The notes below the pieces were generated by a model. That model was given only the letters and a program-made list of their open reading frames with translations, did not search any database and was not told the origin of the DNA. Of a DNA stretch of 21,328 nt, positions 8,249-17,500 are shown one piece after another; position 1 is the first letter of the stretch; each line of letters begins with the position of its first letter. Position numbers and translations under genes: made by a program. The DNA comes from Calditrichia bacterium (GTDB taxonomy: Bacteria; Calditrichota; Calditrichia; RBG-13-44-9; J042). Location of the stretch: contig JAUIFT010000002.1 of the NCBI GenBank assembly GCA_030430345.1, positions 1 to 21,328 on the forward strand, in the 5' to 3' direction.

Positions 8249-10468
8249 ATGATGCGGATTCTTTTATCCCAAATATTATTAATACTTTTTATTCTTTCCC
8301 AGTTGCTGACTGCGCACGATTATTTTCAAATCCATGTTGTCGATGAAGAAACCGGCCGGGGTATTCCAATGGTTTCCCTGACGACCAACAACCATATCCG
8401 CTATGTTACGGACAGCAATGGCCTGATCGCTTTTTACGAGCCGGGATTGATGGGGCAGTCGGTCTTTATTAATATCAACGGACAGGGATATGAATATCCG
8501 CCGGAGTTGCTCGGCTATCATGGTCTGGCGATTACCCCGCTGGCCGGCGATAGCCTGGTAATCAAGATGAAGCGAAAAATTATTGCGAAACGATTATATC
8601 GCGTCACCGGGGAGGGAATATACCGGGATAGCAAGATTCTCGGCAAGCCCCAGCCATTAAAGCGCCCTTTGCTGAATGGGAAAGTGATGGGGCAGGATTC
8701 CAATCTCAGCCTGGTACATAATGGCAAAATTTTCTGGTTTTGGGGCGATACCTTTAAGCCGGAATATCCGCTTGGTAATTTCTCCGTTTCCGGCGCAGTA
8801 TCGGAGTTGCCGGCAAATGGCGGCCTGGCGCCGGAGGTCGGGGTCGATCTCGATTACTTTGTTGATGAGAGCGGCTTTTCTAAAAAAATGATTGAACTAC
8901 CGGGCAGCGGATTCGTCTGGCTGGCCTGGGTGGCACGAGTGAAGGGCAATTCGGGTAATATCGTGATCGCGACCGATTATGCCCGGGTAAAACCGAATTT
9001 TGATAATATGGAACGCGGTATCGCCATCTTTGATGAAACTACGGAGAAATTTGAAAAATACCGGGAGGTGCCGGAGTGGTTGCAAGAATATCATCTCACC
9101 AATCACCCTTTTATCGCTCACAGTCAGGGAAAATCGCAATTATATCTCACCTCGGAATTTGCGTTTCGCCGGGTTGCCCCACATGTGGACAGCGTGGCGA
9201 CTGCTGCGGCGTATGAGTCATTCACCTGCTTAAAACCCGGGAGCATGTTCGACCCGGCCAATCCGGCGTTGGATCGGGCAGCGGATGGCTCTCTGCGTTG
9301 GGGATGGAAGCGCAATACCGATATGGTCGATTTAAAACGGCAGCAAACGTTGATTGAAAAAGCGCATATTGATGCTGCGGAAGGCTGGCTGCACTTGCAG
9401 GATTTTGCCAGCGGTGCCGCTGTCGTCGTCAATCGCGGCTCAATTTACTGGAATGAATATCGCCAGCGCTGGATACTGATCGGTGGTGCCGGTGTCGGGG
9501 AAATCTGGTACGCGGAAGGTGATTCCCCCCTCGGCCCCTGGATCTTCATGCGAAAAGTGGCCGACCATGACATCCATTTCTATAACGCGGTGCATCATCC
9601 CTTTTTAGATCAGGAAAACGGCCGAACCATATATTTTGAAGGAACTTATACGAAGGCTTTTCTGCAGACGCAGGACAATTTGCCCCGCTATGAATATAAC
9701 CAGCTGATGTATCAGCTATCCCTCGATGATCCCCGCCTGTATTTGCCTGCCCCGGTTTATCGGCTGAAAAATGATCGGGGTAATGATTACCGGATGAAAG
9801 ACCAACTGGATGCGGAAAAGCGTTGGGAATCTGTCGAGGCAGCTCCATTTCTGGCATTTGCACCGGACCGCCAAGCGGAAGGGGCTATTGCCATCTATCA
9901 GAAGGGCGAAACGCTTTCCACCGAAGCAAACGGCGCCGCACTGTTTTATGCGTTGCCACCGGAAGCGCAAAAATATGAACAATTATTCGGCAGTTGGGAA
10001 TGCAAATTTACCGATCAGGTCTTTTTTACCCGCAATATCCGCTTTAAAGTAACAGCCGCTGAAAATTCGATTCATGTGGCAATGGAGAGCCCCGGTTACA
10101 GCGTTAGTGAAGTGCTTGCAATGGATGATAGCCTTCACATGACCGTAGGCTTTTTCAATGAAGTACATCGCTTAACCATACAGGTGAAGAATGGAAAATT
10201 GAGCGGAAAGTGGCAGCGGAAGGATGCCGAAGGCGTCGGAATTATTGAAGGGCGCTGCACTGATTATCGCCGTTATCCAGTGCAAAATGCCGCGCTTGTC
10301 CCTTTATTCAAATATAGCAGCCGGGATGGAAAGACCAGCGTATATGCCATTGAGGATGATATGCCGGAAACCGATTTGCTTCGCGCGGAAAAGCCCCTCT
10401 GCCGGGTATGGCAAAATCCGGCGAAATATTTAATCGTTGATCCACAGGTGCAGCAGAGGGAATTATAA
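8249..10468 (+). CDS. Secreted beta-propeller protein, DUF4185/GH43-like, with inserted lipocalin-like domain
   Basis: About 739 residues. A frame start at 8207 lacks a ribosome-binding site, whereas AAAGGA lies 6 nt before the ATG at 8249 and leaves a clean signal peptide (MMRILLS to LLTA, residues 1-22), so 8249 is chosen. Residues 24-110 form a carboxypeptidase-regulatory-like beta domain (IHVVDEETGRGIPMVSL). From about 145 a propeller begins with NLSLVHNGKIFWFWGDTF, as in DUF4185 and GH43-type folds, and later blades carry GEIWYAEGDSPLGPW and NAVHHPFLDQ...IYFEGTYT. Residues about 578-669 (LFGSWECKF to GIIEGRC) look like a separate small beta-barrel, after which propeller-type sequence resumes (ALVPLFKYSSRDG, PLCRVWQNPAKY). 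The acidic catalytic residues cannot be assigned, so enzyme versus glycan-binding role is open. It lies in the plus-strand hydrolase block. Confidence 0.75.
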   Translation: MMRILLSQILLILFILSQLLTAHDYFQIHVVDEETGRGIPMVSLTTNNHIRYVTDSNGLIAFYEPGLMGQSVFININGQGYEYPPELLGYHGLAITPLAGDSLVIKMKRKIIAKRLYRVTGEGIYRDSKILGKPQPLKRPLLNGKVMGQDSNLSLVHNGKIFWFWGDTFKPEYPLGNFSVSGAVSELPANGGLAPEVGVDLDYFVDESGFSKKMIELPGSGFVWLAWVARVKGNSGNIVIATDYARVKPNFDNMERGIAIFDETTEKFEKYREVPEWLQEYHLTNHPFIAHSQGKSQLYLTSEFAFRRVAPHVDSVATAAAYESFTCLKPGSMFDPANPALDRAADGSLRWGWKRNTDMVDLKRQQTLIEKAHIDAAEGWLHLQDFASGAAVVVNRGSIYWNEYRQRWILIGGAGVGEIWYAEGDSPLGPWIFMRKVADHDIHFYNAVHHPFLDQENGRTIYFEGTYTKAFLQTQDNLPRYEYNQLMYQLSLDDPRLYLPAPVYRLKNDRGNDYRMKDQLDAEKRWESVEAAPFLAFAPDRQAEGAIAIYQKGETLSTEANGAALFYALPPEAQKYEQLFGSWECKFTDQVFFTRNIRFKVTAAENSIHVAMESPGYSVSEVLAMDDSLHMTVGFFNEVHRLTIQVKNGKLSGKWQRKDAEGVGIIEGRCTDYRRYPVQNAALVPLFKYSSRDGKTSVYAIEDDMPETDLLRAEKPLCRVWQNPAKYLIVDPQVQQREL

Positions 10469-10977
10469 ATAAAACTCCGGGTAGGATTTCTTGATATAAA
10501 GAGTTGTTTTCACTCACCTTGAAATTGTCGAAGGGTGAATAGAGGTTAATAGATTTTTCTTTAAATCCATAAGTTAAATAAGGTCCAATAAATCTATTAT
10601 CCATGATGAAAAAACGCTGGAAAATACTCCTAATATTCCTGGCACTGGCCGCTTTGCTGGGAATCGTCCCTGCCCTGTTCTCTACAGTGAAATTCCTGCC
10701 ACAGTTATTGAACTGAAATAGACAGTTCAAGATATACTGTAGTAAGTTTGTCGGATATTCTGAAAAGAAAATAACGGCGCCTCTTATTCCTTCCCTGGCA
10801 GGCCCTTAATATCGTTAGCACTCTAATTCAAATTACAATAATTCTTGTTTAAACCATGGATAATACTTTAACTGATTGACATGGCGGACAGTGCTTGTTT
10901 ACTAACTTTGCAGCTGATAATTCCCTGTGAAGCTTTATCTTCCCGAATTACCCTGATACCGGAAAAAGGAGCTATTG
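10469..10977. other. Long intergenic region between propeller and esterase genes
   Basis: This holds a weak bulged hairpin (TTCAC/CCTT at 10509-10520 pairing with AAGG/GTGAA at 10531-10539; no U-run directly after), the small ORF at 10603-10716, and possible promoter pieces for the esterase: TTGACA (10876-10881) and TAACTTTG (10903-10910). The latter matches the Bacteroidota-type TAnnTTTG box, but spacing between the two is 21-24 nt, too long for either a sigma70 or a Bacteroidota promoter. No other supported feature. Confidence 0.5.
10603..10716 (+). CDS. Possible small membrane protein or decayed gene start (37 aa)
   Basis: A 37-codon frame, ATG ATG then Lys-Lys-Arg, encodes a basic N-terminus, a hydrophobic run (ILLIFLALAALLGIVPALF) and a short tail ending PQLLN. 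It looks like a single-pass membrane peptide or the signal peptide of a lost gene. No good ribosome-binding site is seen: AAGG lies about 20 nt upstream. It sits in the longest gene-free stretch of the window. A real small protein and a remnant are about equally possible, as is chance. Confidence 0.3.
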   Translation: MMKKRWKILLIFLALAALLGIVPALFSTVKFLPQLLN

Positions 10978-12219
10978 ATGGTTTATAAATTGTTACAAAT
11001 CTTTTCTTTTCTAATGCTTGTCCCACTGTTTTTGTTTGCCCAGCATCCCACCTGTGACGGCAGCCGCTATTTAAGTGATGAATATCCGAAACTGAATATC
11101 ACCACCGGTGTCCAATTTGGTGAAAGCACTACCATCGGTGGAAATATGAAAACACTGTTTATGGATATCTATCAACCTTCGGGAGATATCGCTGAAAAAC
11201 GCCCGCTGATAGTGTTTGTTCATGGTGGTGGATTTATATTCGGATCACGCGAAGATATGGCACCAATTTGCGAAGCGTTTGCCCGTCGGGGATTCGTCAC
11301 CGCTACGATCGACTATCGGCTGATCGATGGAACGGTGACGGACTCGATCGGGATGGCCGATGTTGTTGTAAAGGCTGTGGGAGACCTGCGCGCCGCGATT
11401 CGTTTTTTCCGTGAAGATGCCGCTACCGCGAATACCTATCGAATCGATCCGGATTATATTTTTAGCGGCGGCGCTTCCGCCGGAGGCGTAACGGCATCTA
11501 CTTCTGCAATGCTGGATTCCACCGATAATATTCCCCAATACATGCTGAACGTTATTGCGGCAAATGGAGGATTTAGCGGCAACAGCAGTAGCAATACCCA
11601 GTATTCTCACAAGGTGCGTGGTTTACTCAACTATTCCGGTTCCATCCCGCGCGATCACTGGATCGATCCGCAATCTCCGCCCTTTTACAGCGCGCATGAT
11701 GAGTTTGATCCTATAGTACCTTATGGCTATAGCATATCGAGCATTTTTGCCTTTCCGGTTTATAGTTACGGCAGTGGGGCAATGAAGATTGCGGCAGATG
11801 CCGCCGGGGTTGTTAACGAGCTCTATACAGTGGCCAGTAGTTGGGGACATGTCAGTTATTTTCAGGAACCCATCGCGCAAATTGTTCTGAATGCGTCGGC
11901 AGCTTTTCTCCATGATATTCTCTGCAATAGTCAAACCTCGATTGCCCAAAACCAGGAGAGTGCCGAACCATCAGTCTCTATTCGGCTATACCCGAATCCC
12001 TCAAATGCTGAAGTGACTATCGAAATTGAAAATTTGGCCGGCAATTATACGGTTGATTTTTTCAATGTGCTTGGCGAGCGGGTTTTTAACACGACGGATA
12101 ACAAAAGCTTTTTACGCCTGAATACGAATCAGTTTACATCCGGCATTTATTTCGTTAAGGTGCAATTTGCCAATCCGGCGGCGAATCCGATTATTCAACG
12201 ATTATATATTTTGAAGTAA
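10978..12219 (+). CDS. Secreted alpha/beta-hydrolase esterase with T9SS sorting domain
   Basis: 413 residues. The signal peptide ends FLFAQ (residue 21). The catalytic domain (about 30-315) is of the carboxylesterase/BD-FAE type: HGGGF (about 80-84) forms the oxyanion hole, Ser167 in GGASAGG is the nucleophile, Asp241 or Asp244 in HDEFDP the probable acid, and His291 in WGHVSY the base. Residues about 335-413 form a T9SS type A sorting domain (LYPNPSNAEVTIEI, YTVDFFNVLGERVF, FTSGIYFVKV, ending RLYILK). This predicts export through the type IX system and release or surface anchoring. The frame opens at a TTG (10975), but AAAGGAG lies 6 nt from the ATG at 10978, so ATG is used. It probably removes acyl or feruloyl-type esters from a glycan; substrate unknown. 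Confidence 0.9.
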   Translation: MVYKLLQIFSFLMLVPLFLFAQHPTCDGSRYLSDEYPKLNITTGVQFGESTTIGGNMKTLFMDIYQPSGDIAEKRPLIVFVHGGGFIFGSREDMAPICEAFARRGFVTATIDYRLIDGTVTDSIGMADVVVKAVGDLRAAIRFFREDAATANTYRIDPDYIFSGGASAGGVTASTSAMLDSTDNIPQYMLNVIAANGGFSGNSSSNTQYSHKVRGLLNYSGSIPRDHWIDPQSPPFYSAHDEFDPIVPYGYSISSIFAFPVYSYGSGAMKIAADAAGVVNELYTVASSWGHVSYFQEPIAQIVLNASAAFLHDILCNSQTSIAQNQESAEPSVSIRLYPNPSNAEVTIEIENLAGNYTVDFFNVLGERVFNTTDNKSFLRLNTNQFTSGIYFVKVQFANPAANPIIQRLYILK

Positions 12220-12233
12220 GGCCCGAAGTGAGC

Positions 12234-12268
12234 AGGCAAGCCCCGGTTTTTTCAATCGGGACTTGCTT
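12234..12268 (+). terminator. Hairpin after the esterase gene, probable terminator
   Basis: GCAAGCCCCGGTT pairs with AATCGGGACTTGC around a TTTTC loop: a 13-bp stem with one C-A mismatch and one G-T wobble, extended by two pairs. It starts 15 bp after the esterase stop. The bases after it (TTAATAAACTG) are only moderately T-rich, so termination strength is uncertain. Confidence 0.5.
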
Positions 12269-12296
12269 AATAAACTGTTAGCTATACAAGCAAGCA

Positions 12297-12485
12297 TCAG
12301 GTAATGATATCGCCACAGTTAACATCATTATTATAGGAATGCGTAAATCCTAGCCGCTCCATTTCCTTGCCAGCAATAAAATGATCAAACCATACACCTG
12401 GATATTTTGCATTGAAAATGGGACATCCGACGTTGAACGAATTGTACTTGGCTGTTTTATTAATTATTGCTATTGTTAAATCACA
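12297..12485 (-). pseudogene. Possible 62-codon coding remnant with no start codon
   Basis: Opposite to the flanking genes, a stop-to-stop frame of 62 codons ends TGA at 12297. Its residues look protein-like, with motifs such as NVGCPIFNAKYPGVWFDHF and KEMERLGFTHSYNND including Trp and two Cys, but there is no ATG, GTG or TTG before codon 42. It lies in the 287-bp gap between esterase and SGNH genes. It may be the 3' piece of a lost gene or a chance open frame; I do not recognise the family. Confidence 0.25.
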
Positions 12486-12506
12486 CTAATCATGAAGGAG
12501 AGATAG

Positions 12507-14438
12507 ATGCCTGCTAGTTTCAATCGCTTGTTGATGCCGATATTAATGCCTTTACTGTTATCGCCACTTACCGGTGAAATTCAACTGGGAAAACTGTTTA
12601 CCAGTGGGATGGTTCTTCAGCGTGGTCTGGAAGTGCCGGTATGGGGATGGAGCGCAGCCGGGGAAACCATTCGGATAACCTTCGCTGGGAAGAATTACAG
12701 CGGCACAGTGGATGCGGACGGCAAATGGATGGTGCGTCTGCCGGCGATGGCTGCGGGTGGGCCCTACAAAATGCACGTCATTGCCAAAAGCGGGGAGTTC
12801 CTGCTGGAAGATGTCTGGGTTGGGGACGTCTGGGTATGTTCCGGACAATCCAATATGGAATGGCAGGTGGCAATCTCCGGGAATGCAGCTGCGGAAATCG
12901 CCGCGGCAAACGATCCGATGATCCGCCATTTCAAGGTGCCGCGTAGCTCTGCTAAAACCCCGCAGGATACCCTGGTGGGGGGAGAGTGGCAGGTGGCCAG
13001 CCCCCAAACGGTTGGTGGTTTTACAGCGGTCGGTTACTATTTCGCCCGGGAGCTCCGGAAGAGCGTGGATGTGCCGATCGGACTACTGAATACCAGTTGG
13101 GGCGGCAGCCGTATTGAGCCCTGGATGCATGCGAACCCCCTGGGGATGACCAATCCGGAAACCGTGATCGATGAAATCCGCAAGGAACAGGAAGCATTTG
13201 CCCGGCAAATTCGATCCGAACTGGAAGCCAGGGTCGGCCCGCTGCCCGATAAAGACGCCGGTATGGATGGCGATACACCGCTCTGGGCCGCTCCTGACCT
13301 TGATGATAGTGACTGGGATAAAATTCCTGCACCGGTGTTGTGGGAATCGGATAAATACCAGGGATTGGATGGCATCGGTTGGTATCGCGGCACTTTTGAG
13401 CTGAGCGAGACAGAAGCCGCAAATCCTGTTGAGATTGGCGTGGGGAAAATTGATGATTCTGATATTACCTGGGTGAATGGCGTTAAGGTCGGTAGTATGG
13501 AAATGCAGTATAACAAGCCGCGGGTTTATCCGGTGCCGGTGGAAGCGCTTCGTCCGGGCGTTAACCATATTGCTATTCGGGTTGAAGATACCGGCGGTGG
13601 CGGTGGCATTTGGGGAGAGACAGACCTGATGTACCTGAAAACCGGTAATGATGTACGTTCATTAGCCGGGGAGTGGCGTTTTAAAGTCGGTGCTTTCATC
13701 TCCTACAATCAAATTTTTGATAATCAGGTGCCGACAATTCTTTACAATCAAATGATCCACCCGATACTAAACTTCCCAATCAGAGGCGCCTTGTGGTATC
13801 AGGGGGAATCGAATGCGGGGCCTGCTGATGCTTACAAGTATCGCGAACTTTTCCCGAAAATGATTCGCGACTGGCGGGAGCGTTGGCAGGTGGGAGAATT
13901 TCCGTTCCTGTTTGTTCAGTTAGCTAATTTCATGGCGGAAGATGATCAACCGGCGGAAAGCGATTGGGCCATCCTGCGGGAATCACAATCGGCAACCCTG
14001 GCGGTGCCCAATACCGCTCAGGCAGTGATTATCGATATTGGCGATGCAGTTGATATTCATCCCCGGAATAAACAGGATGTCGGCTTGCGCCTTTCCCTGG
14101 CGGCGCGAAAGCTGGCTTACGGCGAGGACCGGGTTTACTCCGGCCCGGTCTATAAATCACAGGAAATATTTAAACAAAAAATCGCCATAACGTTTGATCA
14201 TATTGGCAGTGGATTGAAAGCGAAAGATAAATATGGCTACCTGAAAGGATTTGCCATTGCCGGCGCGGATAAAAAATTTGTTTGGGCAAAAGCGCAAATT
14301 AAAGGGGAGAAAGTTTATGTTTGGAATGAAGCAGTGACAGCACCGGTCGCCGTTCGCTACGCCTGGGGTAATAACCCGGCAGATGCCAATCTTTATAATG
14401 CCGAAGGACTGCCGGCGTCTCCGTTTCGTACTGATTAG
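12507..14438 (+). CDS. Sialate O-acetylesterase-like SGNH hydrolase
   Basis: 643 residues, exported by a short N-terminal signal (about 1-23). The SASA/SGNH blocks are intact: Ser115 in CSGQSNMEW (block I), WGGSRIEPW (about 198-206), WYQGESNA (about 430-437, block III) and the Asp516-x-His518 pair in DIHPRN (block V). The family removes O-acetyl groups from sialic acid and, in many environmental members, from other acetylated glycans such as xylan side groups. Residues about 265-380 are a GH2-like sugar-binding jelly roll (WYRGTFELS, WVNGVKVGS, GVNHIAIRVEDTGGGGG) inserted in the esterase domain, an arrangement known in this family. ATG follows AAGGAGA. It is the last gene of the plus-strand block. 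Its stop codon lies in the first 7-bp word of the following array. Confidence 0.92.
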   Translation: MPASFNRLLMPILMPLLLSPLTGEIQLGKLFTSGMVLQRGLEVPVWGWSAAGETIRITFAGKNYSGTVDADGKWMVRLPAMAAGGPYKMHVIAKSGEFLLEDVWVGDVWVCSGQSNMEWQVAISGNAAAEIAAANDPMIRHFKVPRSSAKTPQDTLVGGEWQVASPQTVGGFTAVGYYFARELRKSVDVPIGLLNTSWGGSRIEPWMHANPLGMTNPETVIDEIRKEQEAFARQIRSELEARVGPLPDKDAGMDGDTPLWAAPDLDDSDWDKIPAPVLWESDKYQGLDGIGWYRGTFELSETEAANPVEIGVGKIDDSDITWVNGVKVGSMEMQYNKPRVYPVPVEALRPGVNHIAIRVEDTGGGGGIWGETDLMYLKTGNDVRSLAGEWRFKVGAFISYNQIFDNQVPTILYNQMIHPILNFPIRGALWYQGESNAGPADAYKYRELFPKMIRDWRERWQVGEFPFLFVQLANFMAEDDQPAESDWAILRESQSATLAVPNTAQAVIIDIGDAVDIHPRNKQDVGLRLSLAARKLAYGEDRVYSGPVYKSQEIFKQKIAITFDHIGSGLKAKDKYGYLKGFAIAGADKKFVWAKAQIKGEKVYVWNEAVTAPVAVRYAWGNNPADANLYNAEGLPASPFRTD

Positions 14439-14541
14439 GCCTAAGACTATAGGCTGAATGAACAGATATAAAAAATGGTTGCGGTGCTTGATTTTCGGTC
14501 GGCCTACAGCCTTAGGCCCTGGGCCTAATTCCCTAAAGCCT
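14436..14541. repeat. Inverted 7-bp-word array shared by two convergent gene ends
   Basis: The left arm is TAGGCCT, AAGACTA, TAGGCTG (14436-14456). The right arm (14500-14541) is six consecutive heptamers of the complementary sort (CGGCCTA, CAGCCTT and so on). Bases 14499-14518 complement 14438-14457 at 17 of 20 positions; the exceptions are G-T or A-C pairs. The structure can form on either strand and could act as a bidirectional terminator for the converging genes. It contains both stop codons (14436-14438 and 14525-14527), and on the minus strand its units encode the last residues of the amidase. Confidence 0.8.
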
Positions 14542-17500
14542 GCCCCAGCAAAAACCGGCAAATATTTTCCATCAGCCGCTGCCGTTGATCGGCGGAAATA
14601 ATGGTTTCGAAGGGAAATCCGAGAATGACCAGCCGGTAGGTGCCATCGTAGGCGATGCCGGCACTCATATTACTTTCCTTATATCGCCCGATAGTGCGGG
14701 CATATTCTCCGACAGGCAGCAGGGCATCCGGCGCTTCGACGGTGTAAATTTCCGGGTGATAGCCGGTGTTATACTGGATAATTTCTTCCGGAGGGAAAAA
14801 GGTGCTGTCGATTGATTGTACCTTTCCGCTTTTGTCGGCGTGATTGGTCAACTGGGACATCTTCAAAACTTCAATTCCGAAAAGAGCATCCGGGTGGGGC
14901 GGATCGGCGCTATTGCGGCGCGGCTTCATCTTGCGGAAAAGGTCGCTGCCGACATAAGCCCCGGAAATCAGCATATTGCCGCCAGTCTGGCAGTAGGCGC
15001 GAATGCGCTCCTGCAGTTTTGCCGGAAAGGCTTCAAATTGTTTCTCCCGCACCGGTTTCGGCCAATCCGTTTCTTTTTCCTCTCCTAAAATCAAATCAAC
15101 CAGCGGATAAGGATTTAGTGATATCAAGCTGTCCATTACCGCTTCGTCGCTGCTGGAGACAAAACTGTGGCCAGCAGCCCGTACTGCCATACCGTGAATA
15201 TAGGGAAAATCATGCGTGTTGCCGGGAAGAATCCGTGTTTCGAAATTGGCGTGACTGGCACCATGCCCGGGGGCTTCATCATTGGTCCAGGGGGAAACCG
15301 TGGCAAAACCAAACTGGGAACCGATGTAATTCATGTCATAACGATCGGGAACTCCCTGGTCCCAAAAATCCGCAAAACCCTGGATGTTCCCACTTTCCAG
15401 CGTCGCCGGGGGGGCGATGCGGTCGAAGCCGTTGACGATCAAGACCGGTGCTTTATCATTGGCCAGCCGGCAAACGGATAGAATTTCGGAAGGAAAGCTT
15501 TCTCCCCCGTCATTTACAGCGCTGACCTTGTAACTATAAATTTCCCCCGGGGCAAGATCCGGGATGATGATTTCCGGCTGCTCAGTCAGCACACCGTTGT
15601 CAAAGCCGCCGCCTTCCCGGCGGGAATAAACAATATAGCGATCCGGCATCGCCGAGGGTTCCAGGGAGTCTGCTACCGCCTGCCAGCGTAAACGAATGCT
15701 CGCCTCCCCATAAAATTCCGCCCGAAAATGACTGACAGGCAGTGGCTGAACGGTATATTTACTTTGATGCTGACTGGCGATAAATTTTAGCATGCCCTTG
15801 TAAATTGAGCGGCTAGCATCGAAGCGGAAGCGGGGATCCAGGGCGAACTTCATATCAAGAAAATTATGATGAGATAATAATTCCAATAAGACTGCCGGCA
15901 CATTGGGGCGGAAAGATTCACTGTAGGGCCGATTCCAAAGACTGCGGCGCTTCCAGGCCGGGTCGTAAGTGCGGCGCAGATCATCCACGATTTGAGTTTG
16001 CATAATATCCCCCAGATCGCGATTGGCCAGGCGGGACATTTCATCAGGGAAAATATTTTTTCCTTCAGCATCCTCGATAGTGTAAATCATCAAGGTGCCG
16101 ATAGTTGTGTCGTTGCTGGTGCGACCGGCATCGGTGTGGAAGGCGAGGGAAAGATCGATGGGGATATTCAGTCCTGCTGCTTCCCGGTTGCGATTCGGGC
16201 CAAACGGCGCGCCGCGCAGAAAATTTACCCACTCCCCACGGCTGCGGTAATCGTCGATATAATCATTTTCCGGTTTGTTGGTAACATTGTAGACTAATGA
16301 ATCCGGCATGCCGGCAAACTGAAGGTAATAACGCGCGCCTTCTATGAAACGCGGCCGTTCGCTGGTGCTGCCATTACGGGCAACATTGCCCATCCCGCCG
16401 CCAAATCGCACGGCATCCGCGCTGACAGTTGCCCCGGTGCTGCGACTTCGGTTGCTTAATTCTACGCTGGCACTATCTACACCGGCGCCCTGTTGAAACT
16501 GAAAAGTGCCGAGATAAATCCAGGTACTCCCCCCGATTTGTTGATTGACGTGGAATGTTGTACTGCCGCCGCTATGGCGAACGATATATTCTGCATCATC
16601 AGCCCGCTCCGGACCGGCAGCGTAGGATATGTAAACGGCATATTTCCCATCTGAGGGAATGTCTGCCTCCCATACTGCCCTAGCGCTGGCGATGCTGTCT
16701 GCCCGGACTTCCCGGGTTGTGCCAAGCTGAAAAGGATTGATGCCCTCGGTGTAGGGCGGGGAGCCGATGGCAAAGCCACTGTCGCCGGTTTGCCACTGAT
16801 GGGTTTCATTATTTGTAAATTCCCGGTATTGGCCGGATGAAGCGCTGTCGTTGTCGACAATAACTTCATTTGATTGCAAATCCCTTTCCCGGGGAAGAAA
16901 AACATTTGCCCCGGCGTTTTCCAGCATTGGCACCAGGTAGGGCAGCACAAATGCGCCGGGTAATAAGTCTTCAACGGTTTGAAACACCCGGGCCCGCTGC
17001 CATTCCCAGCGTTGTGATTTGTGTTCATAATACCAGCCGTGGCTATGCCAGAGGGCAATATTACGATTGAATAATCCGGCATCCGGTTGAAATGGCTTAT
17101 CGGCATTCCGGGTAATCGGCATGCCCCGTTGTTCTGCCTTTGGCATGCGTTTTCGGTCATAGCCTGACGCATCGCTGCGAAAGTAATTTGGTACTAACTG
17201 TTCGATCGGATATCCATCGCTATAAATAGAGATTTGATAACCGGGATAAACATATTGCAGGCGCTTCCGGCAGGCGTCATAAACTTCGGCGATATCTGTT
17301 TCCCGCAGGGGAATGTAGCCGAACGGCGCGTTAAACTTGAGGAATAGTTTTTTGTCGGTTGGGGACGAAAAAATGGTATCTATTTTTGTCGCCGGGTGAA
17401 GGCGCAGGGGATCTTCTTCCCGGATACTTTTGCTGAGAAAATCGTGTATCCGCTGATAAGCCTTAATCTTGCTGGCATCGAAGCCGTTGGTATTGTAGGG

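Noticed and set aside
10308..10730. 140-codon minus-strand frame overlapping the end of the propeller gene and the following gap
   Set aside because: It overlaps 160 bp of a solid gene and also covers the small ORF; its translation has no domain-like pattern.
10876..10910. Complete promoter for the esterase gene
   Set aside because: TTGACA and TAACTTTG are both attractive, but they are 21-24 nt apart, outside the range of sigma70 or Bacteroidota-type promoters.
12558..13568. Several 130-160-codon minus-strand frames within the SGNH esterase gene
   Set aside because: They are reflections of GC-rich codons in the esterase; its catalytic blocks prove the plus strand is coding.
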